The notes beneath the pieces were generated by a model. That model saw only the letters and a program-made list of their open reading frames with translations. It was not told where the DNA came from and searched no databases. Below, piece after piece: positions 36,906-48,617 of a stretch of DNA of 64,000 nt. How positions within the stretch are numbered: the first letter of the stretch is position 1; each line of letters begins with the position of its first letter. This stretch comes from Nitzschia sp. DOCU1. Lineage: Eukaryota; Bacillariophyta; Bacillariophyceae; Bacillariales; Bacillariaceae. The stretch lies in assembly GCA_951394045.1 (NCBI GenBank), contig OX595985.1, positions 3,534,001 to 3,598,000 of the forward strand. The letters are read 5' to 3'. Position numbers and translations under genes: made by a program.

Positions 36906-39900
36906 ATGATCCTAACTACCTCACATCCCAGTCCGACCTTGTCGGAGCACGACAAGTGTATTAACTGTTGCCGCCGCCATGTTAACTTGGAGGAAGTGCA
37001 AAAGAAAACCCTTCGGTACAGCGTCAGAAAGAAGTATTGCAATGTGGACTACCGGAATTTGCCCTTTACGTTTTACCTATGTTCCATGTGCTCCGCGTAT
37101 TTGAAACCCGGCTGTAAGACCTCGTTTTGGCCTGCATTGGTGTGGTCTTTTCTTCATCCCCTACAGATGAATGAAACAAACCGAAAGCACGAAGTGCCTC
37201 TGCTGGAAAAGTGGAAGCTAATACCAATGAAATGGAGGGGATGGTGGTGGGAGAATTTTCTCGGGGAGGTTTCCATCGACAACCCTCCTGCTGAGGTAGA
37301 AGACGCTTCGGAAGCACGAGCTACTTTCTTGTCTGCCATCGCTGATCTACGTTTTGATAAACTCGAGGCACAAATGAATCTTCATTTGGGCTTTCCGTCA
37401 GTTCGCTGCCCCTACGGCGATGCCGTGTTTCTACACGAAACGTGCTTATTACCATACGACGACATCTTAGCTTCGCAAGGCAACTATTGTTTCAAGACTA
37501 CTTCTCGGGGTAACAGCGGTAGAAGCTGGGTGGACTCTTGTCGGCCAGATTTTCCTTCTTCTTCCTTTATACTATTGAATCCGGCCTTCGAATGTTCACC
37601 GAAAGTCGTTGCTAACAGCAGTGGTGTGTACGTCCTCTGTTGCGAACAACATGCCAAGACGACAAACGTGCGCTATGTTCATGTTCCCGTGAACCCAACT
37701 GGCAGTTTATCGTCCCGTAATGCTAATCAATTTTCTCCTCTACAAGCAAGATCTCGGGTCATACGAACAGGCAGACGGAATGCGTACTCGGATACATTTG
37801 AGACAGTTCGAATGCAGGGGGGTTTCGACGGCATCGACTCCTGCTACGTTACTACTCATGGGAGATACGTCGATATAGACAACTTGACAGCGAAAAGAGA
37901 TGCCTTGTCGATCAGTGGAAGACCTGATATCAGACACCACGTTTTGTCGTTGTGTTCCAACAGTGATCCTATGAATCGTCTTCCAAAGGACTGTGTCCTT
38001 CAAAAAATTCAAGGTGCAGAAGAAACATATCCCGATGTTGGGGCTTTTGCTGCAAAGGAGTTAAGTGGAGCCACTTACGTAGGCTTAGAGGATGCAGTCG
38101 CATTACAGGAAGAGGTGTACAACGAGCATCCCCTTACTCTTGATAAGTACACCTTCGACGGTGCCGGCTCTATAGTGTCGATCCACCAAGTTTCTTTTGT
38201 TCCTCCTTGGCCTTTTAAGTATGTTCGCATTCATCCCTATGATTCCTACGGAGAGCGATTCTGCGACGTACGACGAGTTGATCATCACAGTTTTTACCTA
38301 TGGACTTTAACAGCAGCCGTGATGTGCGTGGACGAGCTGATACCTATTCTTACTGCTGCTTTAAAAACCATGACTGACCCTAAAGGGTACCTTCTGTCTT
38401 TGGTTTGGAGTGAGATCAAGACCAAGGGGGCATGTTCTAAACAGACAGAGTATAATCTCTCCGGGTTGAACCCCGCCGCCATCCTCCAAAAGGTGTTACC
38501 AGGTTCTCCACCTATTTTCCACTGGCCGACTGAGCACATAGACCACTTCACGGATGAGCCATGGTGCCCTGAAGCTTGTCTCAGCGAGGTAGCCATATTG
38601 CGGTACACTCGTCCTGGAACTAGTTTTTCATTCCAGCCGGAGCACCAGGGAAGCAATCCGGATTGGATCCCAGTGCTGGTTGTAGCAAGGAGGCCACCTC
38701 TAGGTACTGGAGCCAAAAAGAATAGCCTAGACTGGGAGGGCATAATATATGCACGTCATGGGGGTCAGAAGCATTCCGACTGGTGGGTTCAATCCTCTTC
38801 TGGTGCTCATTTTGCACGTACCCCTAGAGGCTGTTCCTGGACAATGCAAGATGTCTTTCTGATTGTATACAAGAAGTTTCTCCCCGTTTCTGTTGCAACT
38901 CTTATGTATAGATATCTTTCGTGCTTGGAGGACAGACAAGGGTATACTGCAAAGACCATGCCTGTCCCCTCGTGATGCTGCCCAATCCTCTCGATATTAT
39001 CCCCTCTTCCTGCTGCTGCGATAAACGTTGCTTGAATTTGGGACAGAGAAACTGGGGTTTTGCTACCGATCTTTGCAAAGAAGTTATATATTATGCTTGT
39101 CCTCAACCCAACTGCAGCATTGGGGCCTGCAGGAATCATCTGGCACTTTTCCTTGATGGGTCGGTCCAGTGCTCAACATTCCTTTTGGGCCACAACACTT
39201 GTCAGGAAGATGTTGAGCTCTTCCGGACACGGGTCCCAGTGTACCAACTAGACGCCACTCACGACCGGGCCGCCGACGAGGATGGTATTATTATGGACCC
39301 ACCTTATTATAGCCAGCCAAGGGAAGCGGAGCCAGAGAATGCGGCTGGCAACGAAAGAGCTCCTTGTCTACCATGGGACCGGGAGGAAGATTTAGACTGG
39401 GGAGATGACCTACTGAACAACCTTGGCCCATATGAGAACTTCGATACTCCTGACGATTTAATCGATCAGACAACTGAGCCTCTTGAAGAAGAGAAATGGA
39501 ACCTGGGCATTGGACCTGATGGTCGACTTCAATACACTAGTCCAATGAACATCGATCCTACTAACCCTGACTATCCTTTCGCCATGTCGGCGGTTGAGCA
39601 AAACCGGCCTCTAGAAGCAAAATTGGACATGGCCACCGGAGAGCCTGTTTCGGTCCCAATGCACATCATGCTGAACCGACAAGGTCACTTGCTCGTCAGG
39701 AAGAATTCGAAGCTTCGAATGCGGCGATCCCATGCAAGTTTCTTCCAAAAGATGATTGCCAAGTCTGCAAAAACTTCGGTTCCTTTGGTATACGCCGAGG
39801 CAGCTCTCTTCTCCGATATCTTCTATTATTCGACCAATGAAGGGGCAGTACTTGGAGCCCTTCCTACAGCCTTCTGGAACGACAAAGTAACGTTAGCAAA

Positions 39901-42900
39901 GTATGGAGTCGCCTCTATGCGTGGTCATGCCTGGACTCGTGTTCAAGATCCTACACTACTGACATCCACCAACAACACGTATCAGTTTATGCAATTGGAT
40001 GTTTTGACCAACGTTGCCATGCGCGGCAACGATTCACGGCTAGTGCTACATAGAGGCTTTGCGGAGAAGCAATCCCCCACGGAAGGTGTAGCTTTCCGCA
40101 ACCGAGAGGAAAACGATAACGAAGAACTATACGAGGATGATGTGGAAAACTTTTCTAACATTCACAAGTTGATACGCCTCTTTGAGAAGTCTCCCCCCGA
40201 CTATTTTTACACTCAGACCGCCAACCACAGCACAGCTGCGGGAGTCAAGGTTCTTCGAGATTGGATTACAAGTCCAGACGCGATTCTCCTTTTAATGTCT
40301 CGGTTCTCGCTTTCCCCTGAGGACGCTTCTTCTGTCTTACGTCAAGCTTCAGCTATATACATAGAAAGATCATGGACTGCTTTCATTGATCTATGGATGA
40401 AATATATCATCCACAGTCCGGAAGAGCCTCTTGGTGGCATTCAGTGGGCATGGTACCGGATGGAATTCCAAGATGACAAGGGTAATGTGTATCACATCCA
40501 TGCAATGCTGAAAACAGTGTATGACACGACAACTCCAGAAGGCATGGCGAAAGTTCTGGACAAGATTCATGGATGTAAGGCCGACCTTGCCACATACGCA
40601 AGGCGCAACAACCACATCGACCTAAATCAACCGGGCCATCTTTCTTGCCTAAAAGAACTCCTTGAGTGGGCAGAGCGTTATCTGAGTCACAAGTGCAACC
40701 CACGTTGCCAAGTACCAAAAATGGACGAGTACGGCAACACTGTTTTTGTCTGCAAGCGCAACAACAATTTTTTTGCCACTAAGACCCCAGGCCAACACAC
40801 CATACAGGTAATAGATGTGCCTCACTCCCAGTCGGCACTGGACATCCTGCTGGAACTTGGATATGCAACGGAAGACATTCTCAAGGGGACAGTGAAGGTT
40901 ACCGATCCGTGTCTCCTCGTCAAAAAGCACGTACCGAGGTGTGCTCTGGCAGACGCCGCAATGTCTCCCACCAACGCGAATCTATTTATGAAATTTCCCT
41001 CCTCTCAGAACCTCCAGAATGCTCAGGGGTCGTGCCGTCCTTGTATTTGGTTAGTTACGTTGCCGGTGTTGACAGAGGCTCTATTGTCCTCTTCCGACCC
41101 CCTACCAAAGACGACCCGAATACCATTCGGGCAGAACATCACCACCTCGGCAATACTAAGATCAACAGTGTTCGGAAGACTGCTACTCAGTTTAGAGCTT
41201 CCAAAAGGGATGAGGGTCTTCCGGCCGGTAGACCAGTGACTTTGATGGAATGTCTATCTGTTATACAAGCAAGGAGTCTGGTTGCTTCTACCGTCGAGTT
41301 TATCAAAATTCCTACGTGCCCTAGGGAGTATCGTTCGGCCGCCTTTACGGGGTATATGGCAATGGGGCCATCCAGGAGGCAAGATATCATAGCGGTGAAA
41401 GCAGTGATAGGTCAGACGGTGCGAAGATCCAAGAACTTCCCCGACGATAGGCTATTCTCTACTCACCAGATGGAAGTCATCCGTGATGAACTAGACTCTC
41501 CACTGAACACCGATTTCATAACAATCTTCTCAATGAGACCACCCGAGCTTCGCTTCGTCGACAACCCGGCGGAATATATGCAATGGTTCATTCGATCTCC
41601 CGTGTGCCCACTCTTCCACGCGGAGAAAGCCCATACCTATCTTACCGCCAACTTGCACCTGGACGTCTTTCAGAGCAAATGGCTGGACGGATTCAATTAC
41701 CAAGTCCGAATCCGCGATGGTGAACTGCAACACGTTTGTAAATTTGCAGAAGAGAGGACATTAAACGTGGATCCTTCTGCTGGCTACAGACAACCCAGTG
41801 CCGAACTCATGGAGCTGCTTTCTTTCTTAAACAGCCCAACCACCACCTTTGCAACTCCGCAAGTTGAACTCTCCCCCCCCAACGCCATTCTTGCTATGCA
41901 GAATTATCTAGCTCCACGCCGGACCTATTCCAACGTCCCACCCGTCGTTTGGTGGTCTCCTGTCAACCCTCGAAGAAAAGTACCTTTTCTAATCCATCTC
42001 TTGTTGTTGTACGGTCGATTCGAGACTGAATACGAGCTGATGCTTGGCAGTACCCTCCGAGAAGCTTTCATTAGAGGTGGATTGTTGATTCCTGAAAGGA
42101 TGGAGTTCTCTTTTTAGCGACTTCTCAAGGTGTACATAGAACGAGAACTCCGTGTTTCACCGAGCAGTATGTTTCAAATTGATCGTGCTCTTGTTCAAGC
42201 GTATGGCCATCTTCGCGAATTATGGGGTTTCTCCGACGCCGTACCCTGCCATCTTGAAACCCCACCAGTCTTAGCTTCCGCTATGACTCAAGCAGTTGAT
42301 GCTGAAGTAGAGAAACATCTCGACGAGGCCCGCTCCCACATGGTCGATGCAATATATACTGAGCTATCTCACTGTGGTGACCTCGTAGAACGTGGGCTTT
42401 TACCTCCCAAAGCGGCCAATGGTGTGTCTACCAGTTTCATCGCCGACAGGGCAAAAAAACTAGGTGGCATACACCTCCATGCCCTGCTAGGGCTTAAAGG
42501 ACGAGATGATTCAATTTCTCCCGGACGCATGGCTGAACTCGCCATCCAAGGACTCTACCGTCAGCCTCACAAAATTGAGCTCATCAGACGTCTAGACTTC
42601 ATTTTCATTGATGAGTGGGGGATGATGAGTGCCGAATTGATGGCAGTGCTGGATATTTGCTTTCGCTACATACGTGGCGAATCATCTTTGTTCTGTGGTG
42701 GGGTTTTAATATTCGGTACGATGGATCATTTGCAATTGATGCCCTTCAAAGGAACACCAGGAATGCTATCAATGTTTTCAGTATCCGAACTATCTTTTTG
42801 TCGGCTTAAGGAATCCGTTAGGGCGGCCGACGATGCCACCTTGCGACGCATTACGGACCTCACGAGATTGCCCAATTGGGAAGATGCAGACAAAGCTGAA

Positions 42901-44262
42901 TTCAAGCAACTACTTTCAGAACATTGTACCTTTATTGAGAGTTTCGAAGACGACAGCATCCCCAGCGATGCTGTTTTCCTCTTCGGACGAAAAGAACCAT
43001 GCTATGTAGCAGAAGCGCTGGTTCTTGATAAAATGCGGAGATTCTACGGTAATGCTTGTGTCTCTTCCCCATGCCATGATGAAGAATCTACTACAGCTGG
43101 TAACTGGGGACCTGCTTCCTCCGTCACATCCAAGTCACTTGATAGAAGAGTCAAGCAACGATCATTGCTCCTGTTCTACCCCAACGCACGGTACGAGTTT
43201 ACTCATGTAAGCAAAGGTCATTTCAACCAGGGTCAGCTGGCAATTATGTTACAGGATCAGGTCCCTACTGAGACGGAAGTATCCGTTTCCAAACCGGTTT
43301 ACGTCTGGAAAGCCCCAAGTGGCGTGAAACAATTTCCTTCGGAGGAAGATTGTAACCCCACCTGGCTGATGGATAATGGTTGGAGTATTGTGTCTGTGCC
43401 CTCTACCACTACACAACCCCAACGGCTAAGAGGACGCCACCATGCCAGAAGAACCCAATATGGGTTACGCCCAAGAGTGGCTAGTACCATACATGCTGCC
43501 ATGGGGTCTACCCTTCCTAGTATCGTCACTGCAGTAACCTCAGAGGGAACTTCCCATCGTGGTCTTGATTTCGGCTTGTGGACAGCAGCACTAGTGGTCG
43601 TGCTACTCAGCCGAACCCGCCGAGCAAATCAAATGTTCTTTGTGGGAGACAAGGATGCTACAATAGTCCATCTCCTTGATGTATTGATTACCAAGAACAA
43701 TCGGTTCCTCGGAATAATTACGGATCTTCTTGACAGACTGTGCCTGGTCGTTCCCATGACTGCCGAGGGCATTTCACAGACAAGACCTGACGGAATTTAC
43801 GATATTTTCGACGAACAACATCCCTTACAACCGCTTCTTCCCCATCCTACCGTATTCCAGCCAAAGGACTCTGTTGTGGCAAATATCATTGCTGTTTACC
43901 ATATTATCAGCCTACAGGACCTTCACTTCAACTACCTCGGTGCAACCGTCAGCTTACGACGTCGACTCAACGAACACAATTCTCTACAAGGATCAACACA
44001 GACCAAGAACCCAGCTCTTCTTCCCTATGCTCTATTTGCTTATGTTGCCGGATTTGCCTCCTTCAAGGAAGCCCAGCATTTCGAACACGTCTGGAGGGAA
44101 CAGTGTAGGCAAAGAATGGAAAACAGAACCTCCAGTGATCCTTCTGCTGCCTTCATATCCAAGATAGGATGAGGACTCGTAGCGCAAGAAAACCTTCTTT
44201 TACCTCCAGGCACTACTCCATTGCGCATAATCCAGTGTGGTAACCTTGTTATCCAAAGATAA
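36906..44262 (+). pseudogene. Rep-helicase/GIY-YIG gene, disrupted right copy
   Basis: Starts at the same ATG as the left gene and can be followed to the matching TAA at 44260-44262, but is broken at five points. These are a 1-nt loss near 38929, a 1-nt loss near 41034, an in-frame TAG at 42115-42117 (CAG on the left), a ~357-bp deletion near 42416 that removes about 119 residues including the helicase Walker A loop, and a TGA at 44170-44172 (CGA on the left). The HUH motif (HIHAML), Walker B and GIY-YIG coding sequence remain. It cannot make a working helicase even if the stops were bypassed. Confidence 0.88.
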
Positions 44263-44382
44263 CACTAAGACTAAGTTGAAAATATACACCCGCCTACATT
44301 CAATTTTTCTTCAACCATTGTACTTAAAAATGTATCTTCGACCCCCCAATCTCTAAATTGGGTAACCAATGTTGGCGGCAAG

Positions 44383-44407
44383 CTCCCCCTTCCGCCGGAA
44401 GGGGGAG
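44383..44407. terminator. Perfect 11-bp hairpin between convergent genes
   Basis: CTCCCCCTTCC, a 3-nt loop, GGAAGGGGGAG. It lies between the 3' ends of the Rep-helicase pseudogene and the two-exon gene remnant. The left arm has only a degraded version near 6225-6250. It may act in 3'-end formation or be a relic of a Helitron-like terminal hairpin; neither is proven. Confidence 0.4.
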
Positions 44408-44478
44408 ACTTGTCTGCCGTTCAATAAACTCACGGCAACGACCCCAGCTTTTGTCATATTGCGACATTCATTTCCGCT

Positions 44479-44866
44479 TCATTTTCCACCCTGATTCCTT
44501 TCAATAACCTTGCCATAACCCATCTTCCTTGCAACCGGCCCATACGGCGGACTAAAAGGAACATCTCTGGCATTCCCTTCTGTCTGTGCGAAGTTGCTGT
44601 CTGGCTTCATTGGTAGGAGAACTGACATCAGACGTGGGATATCTTCATCCAAGATGTCGTGATGATCCCATGGATCTTTCTTCCCAAAGCTTTGGTTGAA
44701 GTCGTTCGGAACGTCATAATACTGGACAAAATCTCCGATCGGGTTTCGACGAGAGAAGTCGTTCATAAACTATTGCTTGCTGAGTTAGTCGTGATAATTC
44801 ATCATTGCGTCAGTGCTAATACCTTGTGCTCACCTCTCGCAGCATCAAAAGTACCTCTTTCTGTTC
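44479..44866 (-). pseudogene. Two-exon gene, right copy lacking most of exon 1
   Basis: Exon 2 (44769-44479) is intact and the intron (44833-44770) keeps donor, branch-like CTAAC and acceptor. Only about 33 bases of exon 1 remain before the sequence jumps to DNA that on the left lies upstream of the gene, so about 760 bp including the start codon are missing. The remaining 95-codon frame of exon 2 has an ATG at 44766 but is probably not functional. Confidence 0.65.
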
Positions 44867-45209
44867 TGCTTCCAGTACTTCCCTGTCTTTTCTTTTCATC
44901 CTGGCTTTATGAGCGTTTTCAAGCTGGCTCCACGTCTCTCTCCTGCAGCAGCTGGCATATTTAGGGCGTCACCGCCATACCCCTTATGGGGGTGGGTGCT
45001 AAGCTGCTACCAAACTGACCCTTCATTTTTTCGGAGTTACCCCGCTACCCCAAACACTTCTTCCGAAGACTCACCTTCATCTAGCCCTACTACATCCGAG
45101 TCTTCATATCTGACTACTACTCACACTATCTTCTTGTTTCACAATTTCTCCAGGTCCCACCATACAAGCAGTATCCCTTACTAGTTTCTTTCTTCTTCTC
45201 TTTCCCCTC
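44867..45209. promoter_or_regulatory. Upstream region of right RPA-like gene
   Basis: About 340 bases mirroring 4670-5009. It should contain the RPA-like promoter. No motif is assigned; the overlapping open frames are not supported. Confidence 0.35.
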
Positions 45210-46550
45210 ATGATGGTGGATCCAAACGATGATAATGTTGTTCAAGTAGAACCTCCACCACCCCCTGTCCCGTTGGCGGTAAGAGCACGAACTGCCTTCT
45301 ACACCGACCTCCTTGATGACCATATTGTCAAAAGAAGGTACAAGGACAACGCTTGGCTAGTCGACATGATGTTCCTTACTGATCTAATGAATGCTACCGA
45401 ACTACAAGACACTGCTATCTTTGGGTTCGTTCTAGATGTGCGTTCTCCTAACGCAGGACCCGACACCTCAGTGAAGGTACGACAAGGCAGCTACCTTAGT
45501 GGTACCGGACAAGGGGGACAAAACAAGAGAAGCAAGATTCTTGCTCCCACTTATAACAAGTACATCGTGGTAGCCGATCTTATGAACCCGCCCAAAGTTG
45601 CTGTGCTCATTCCTCGCACTATATCTCAGTCTGTGGACATTCTAGTAAAACTCACCGAACACAAGGGCATCGTAGGGGAAGCCTTTTATATCTACGAGCC
45701 CAGCATCACTACCACCACCATGGGGAAAGCTCTTACTCCCATTCTCAACACGGACGATTCACCTCATGCGATGATTCCACTTCGAGGTCTGACTCCTGTC
45801 CCCTATCTCCAGTCAACAGAGTCCACTATGGCACTCCCCAGCCGTCCTGGGGAAACCAATTACTTTGTGCTCACTAACAAGCAATGCTCCGTTTGTCGGT
45901 TTACCTTGTCTACTGACGTCTCTTGCGTTGGTACCGAGTGTGACCGGCAGAAAGGAAAAGTGGGGTGCACCTGCCTTCATGCAACCGGAAACACTGCCCA
46001 TGTCTACGAGTTTGATGTAACCTTTCACAACTTTCAGTCCACTGATGTTAGCTTTCTTGGACGCAAAGACGTCTTCCTTGTTCCCAAGTTCAAATCGTTA
46101 AAAGCAACTAAGCTGTTCTTCTACAATTTCAACCGGTTCTGTGACACCACCACAGTATCGGAACAAGAAGACATGATTCAGGCTATCCGACAAAAGGTCA
46201 ACGACATTATCACCTTTGTCAATGGCCATGGGGGCTGGACGACTGTTGGTTGGTTCATGCTTGGCCAGATCTCAGACGCTTCCGAAGACACCACCGACAA
46301 GATTGACAACCCCACCGTAACCCCTCATCTTACATATTTACATCCCTCAGATGAAGCTCTAGTCCAATCCGATGACTTCAAACAACTTCAAATCAGGTTC
46401 CCTTCCACCATCGATCTTACTGGCGGCACAAATGCCCCAAGTACTAATGCTGCCAGACGCCAGCCTCCCAACCCTCATTCCGACGTCAGCAATACGAAAC
46501 CTGCCCCAGTTACTCCTCCAGTCCGCAACGGTTCTTCCCGCCGCCGTTGA
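45210..46550 (+). CDS. RPA-like / OB-fold protein with Cys/His cluster (446 aa), right copy
   Basis: ATG at 45210 (MMVDPNDDNVV). Intact and very close to the left copy. The Cys/His cluster is complete here: C-x2-C (CSVC), then C-x4-C (CVGTEC), then C-x-C-x-H (CTCLH). This is compatible with a zinc ribbon as in RPA1-type ssDNA-binding proteins. The likely role is binding single-stranded element DNA during Rep-driven replication (inference from the Helitron context). The gene converges with the SET-like gene downstream. Confidence 0.5.
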   Translation: MMVDPNDDNVVQVEPPPPPVPLAVRARTAFYTDLLDDHIVKRRYKDNAWLVDMMFLTDLMNATELQDTAIFGFVLDVRSPNAGPDTSVKVRQGSYLSGTGQGGQNKRSKILAPTYNKYIVVADLMNPPKVAVLIPRTISQSVDILVKLTEHKGIVGEAFYIYEPSITTTTMGKALTPILNTDDSPHAMIPLRGLTPVPYLQSTESTMALPSRPGETNYFVLTNKQCSVCRFTLSTDVSCVGTECDRQKGKVGCTCLHATGNTAHVYEFDVTFHNFQSTDVSFLGRKDVFLVPKFKSLKATKLFFYNFNRFCDTTTVSEQEDMIQAIRQKVNDIITFVNGHGGWTTVGWFMLGQISDASEDTTDKIDNPTVTPHLTYLHPSDEALVQSDDFKQLQIRFPSTIDLTGGTNAPSTNAARRQPPNPHSDVSNTKPAPVTPPVRNGSSRRR

Positions 46551-46741
46551 ATCTGTGCTTCCCATCAAATTGGGATTCCATCATCAGCATGCATGAGATA
46601 CACCATATTATAGCTTTTCTTTATCCTGTCCATCATTGACTCCGTATACTATTCTCCTCTTTATTCCATGACGCATCTTCAATACCCCCAGCTATACCAC
46701 TTCTCCCCTGAAGCACCAGATTTCTCCACCAATACTCTATT

Positions 46742-47527
46742 TTATTTCAACTCTAATTCAGCTTTACGTTTCCTCCCTTTACAACCACCTTTAGGCACCT
46801 TAACAAGCCGTTCCACCACTTCCTCTTCCGTAAGCAAACTCCTTTTCCCATCCATGTATTCGATCGTAAATGTCCCGATCATTTTACCAAACTCTACTAC
46901 CGTGCCCATCCTTGCTACCTTGTCCAATCCACATTCCTTCTCTGGATCATACACAATGCAATCCAAGAGACCATAATTCAACATCATGCGATTGTCTCTA
47001 TAGACACTGGAATGTCTTCTTTCCTTACCATTCCCATGCACAACGACCACAACCTCCACATCTGGTAGTATTCGAATCATTGCCCTTATAACACCGTCTA
47101 CCATCACAGCATTAGCTGCACCTCCTGAGTCCTCTTTATCCACTCTTGTTGCCCACTCGCCTCCAATAGCAAGATTATGCTGAGTTGGAAGGATCCTGCT
47201 TAAATCAATAGCACTGGTGTTTTCTTCCTTGACCACTGCAGTTATAACCGAACCTTTTTCGAACCTAGTGCTTGCAAAGAGTCCATATCGTGCTTTCTCT
47301 TGGCACCATCTTACCCGAAAGAGTTGCTTCCACCTTGACCCTTTCAGTACCTGAAATTCCCAATCCACCTTCTTCTCCACGATTGCATTCTCTTCCTCTC
47401 CAACATCGTGACTCACTCTCCATTTTGACAACTGGTATCCTTCATCATCGTCTCTAGTCAGTAGATACTCGTTCAACCACTCCACGCGTATACTGCGAAT
47501 GCAATCTTCCTTGCGCGACACGTCCAT
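46742..47527 (-). CDS. SET-like protein with C-terminal Tudor-like segment (261 aa), right copy
   Basis: Same length as the left copy, about 95% identical by eye. It keeps the KARYGLFAST entry motif, the GGAANAV block and the C-terminal IEYMDGK segment and KGRKRK patch. Intact frame in both arms implies the product mattered until recently. The methyltransferase assignment stays tentative because the NHSC core motif is missing. Confidence 0.55.
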   Translation of the reverse strand: MDVSRKEDCIRSIRVEWLNEYLLTRDDDEGYQLSKWRVSHDVGEEENAIVEKKVDWEFQVLKGSRWKQLFRVRWCQEKARYGLFASTRFEKGSVITAVVKEENTSAIDLSRILPTQHNLAIGGEWATRVDKEDSGGAANAVMVDGVIRAMIRILPDVEVVVVVHGNGKERRHSSVYRDNRMMLNYGLLDCIVYDPEKECGLDKVARMGTVVEFGKMIGTFTIEYMDGKRSLLTEEEVVERLVKVPKGGCKGRKRKAELELK

Positions 47528-48221
47528 ATTTTACTCCTGCACTCCTCTGCTGCATTCGAATATTGCAAATTCCCACTGCATTTCTGGTGTAACCTCGCAC
47601 TCATGATGCTCTCTACGTGTCGAATCTACGCACACTTATTCCCATGACCCACCTTCCCACCATTCTCTCCAATGAACCTAGGGCGTGCGTCCTTCAACCC
47701 ACCTCTCTGGCTTCCCTTCCCCTTCATGTACACGACGTCGCCCACCATCCATTTTCTCCCCCTCCCTTCCCACCCCCTTGCCTCTTCAATCTACTTTCTC
47801 TTCAGCCTCCCCAATTTTCCATCCACGTACTAACTTCTCTACCTATCTTCTTCCTCATTCCCCATCTACCCTCAATACCCTTTTTTTCCATGTCCGCCCT
47901 CCTTATTCCATGTTCTTCCTTATATATTCCTTATTTCGCAGCCCCATCCCCCAATATACTTTTTCCAAAGTTCTTCAGCCACTCTTAACCTTCCTCCCTC
48001 TATCCTTCGCTTCCTTCACTTCCCTCTTGCCGTCTACATCCCGTCCTGGCACTTACCTTTTTCTGATAATCTTATCCTTCTTCATCCAATTCAATCCTCC
48101 CCCTCTTTCTCTTTCGCGTACTTTGCAGTCCCCTCTTCCGCTCCCCTTTTTCCTCCTTAAACTCGGTTGCTCTTCCCGTCCTAATTCCCTCCCCCCCCTC
48201 CCCCCTCCTCCCCCTCGTATA
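47528..48221. other. Pyrimidine-rich spacer, no gene
   Basis: Mirror of 1698-2357: long CT-rich runs on the + strand. Long open frames across it (Pro/Ser/Leu-rich) are by-products of the skew. Confidence 0.6.
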
Positions 48222-48372
48222 TCACGCCTCCTCGATCCGAAGATTTTTCTTCTGGTGCTGTTGTTGAAACCACAAATCCCAACATTGCTTGCAGTTGATG
48301 CCAGGCGTCAGCGTTGTAAATTTGGACATCGGTACCCTTTGGCTTTGGAACTCGTTGCACAAGTTCCGCCAA
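48222..48372 (-). pseudogene. Unidentified outermost gene of right arm, 3' part, cut by DIRS insertion
   Basis: The frame ending in TGA (48224-48222) encodes CKQCWDLWFQQQ and a basic tail. If the DIRS element (48373-60120) is excised at its repeat borders, this frame joins the open frame at 60320-60121 without a stop. A second frame through the same bases (VPKPKGTDVQIYNADAWHQL) also looks protein-like but meets a TAG just beyond the junction, unless a TTTAG there is a splice acceptor. I cannot name the gene. Confidence 0.4.
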
Positions 48373-48610
48373 CTGCTAGTAACCGCGAAGTGAACGGACG
48401 GCGAAGGGACCGGGGAACCCGGATCAAATTTCGAACTACCCCATCTACCGCCCTACTAAAAGGAAGAAAGGACGAGGTAGGAGAAGACGATACTACGTGT
48501 TGAACGACAGCAACCATAAACTTTTTCTTCTTGCTATCGATAGCAAGAACTGGGAAGAGAAGCTTGATTCCAAGCTGACACTAGCAGACAATAGTTTACG
48601 ATTGATTAAC
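48373..48610 (+). repeat. DIRS repeat A1
   Basis: 238 bp, nearly identical to A2 at 59725-59962. It begins CTGCTAGTAACCGCG and ends GATTGATTAAC. Confidence 0.9.
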
Positions 48611-48617
48611 TGTGATA

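Larger units (their letters stand above)
31431..48234. repeat. Right arm of giant inverted repeat (outer block)
   Basis: Reverse complement of 1685-19433 with the same gene order. Differences include single-base changes, a ~760-bp deletion in the two-exon gene, a ~357-bp deletion removing the helicase Walker A, and a longer acidic tract. The outer edge lies near 48234, beside the last codons of the outermost gene. Confidence 0.93.

Noticed and set aside
1685..48234. Palindrome as an assembly fold-back artefact
   Set aside because: The arms differ by many substitutions, frameshifts, two large deletions and different inner segments, which a simple artefact would not give. Joined haplotypes cannot be fully excluded without long reads.
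48181..48372. A separate small gene in the VPKPKGTDVQIYNADAW frame
   Set aside because: It begins at the DIRS junction with a stop just upstream in the rejoined sequence and ends in Gly-rich low complexity. Kept only as an alternative reading of the outermost gene.
47617..48503. Long Pro/Ser/Phe-rich open frames
   Set aside because: They arise from pyrimidine-rich DNA, change between the arms and overlap repeat borders.
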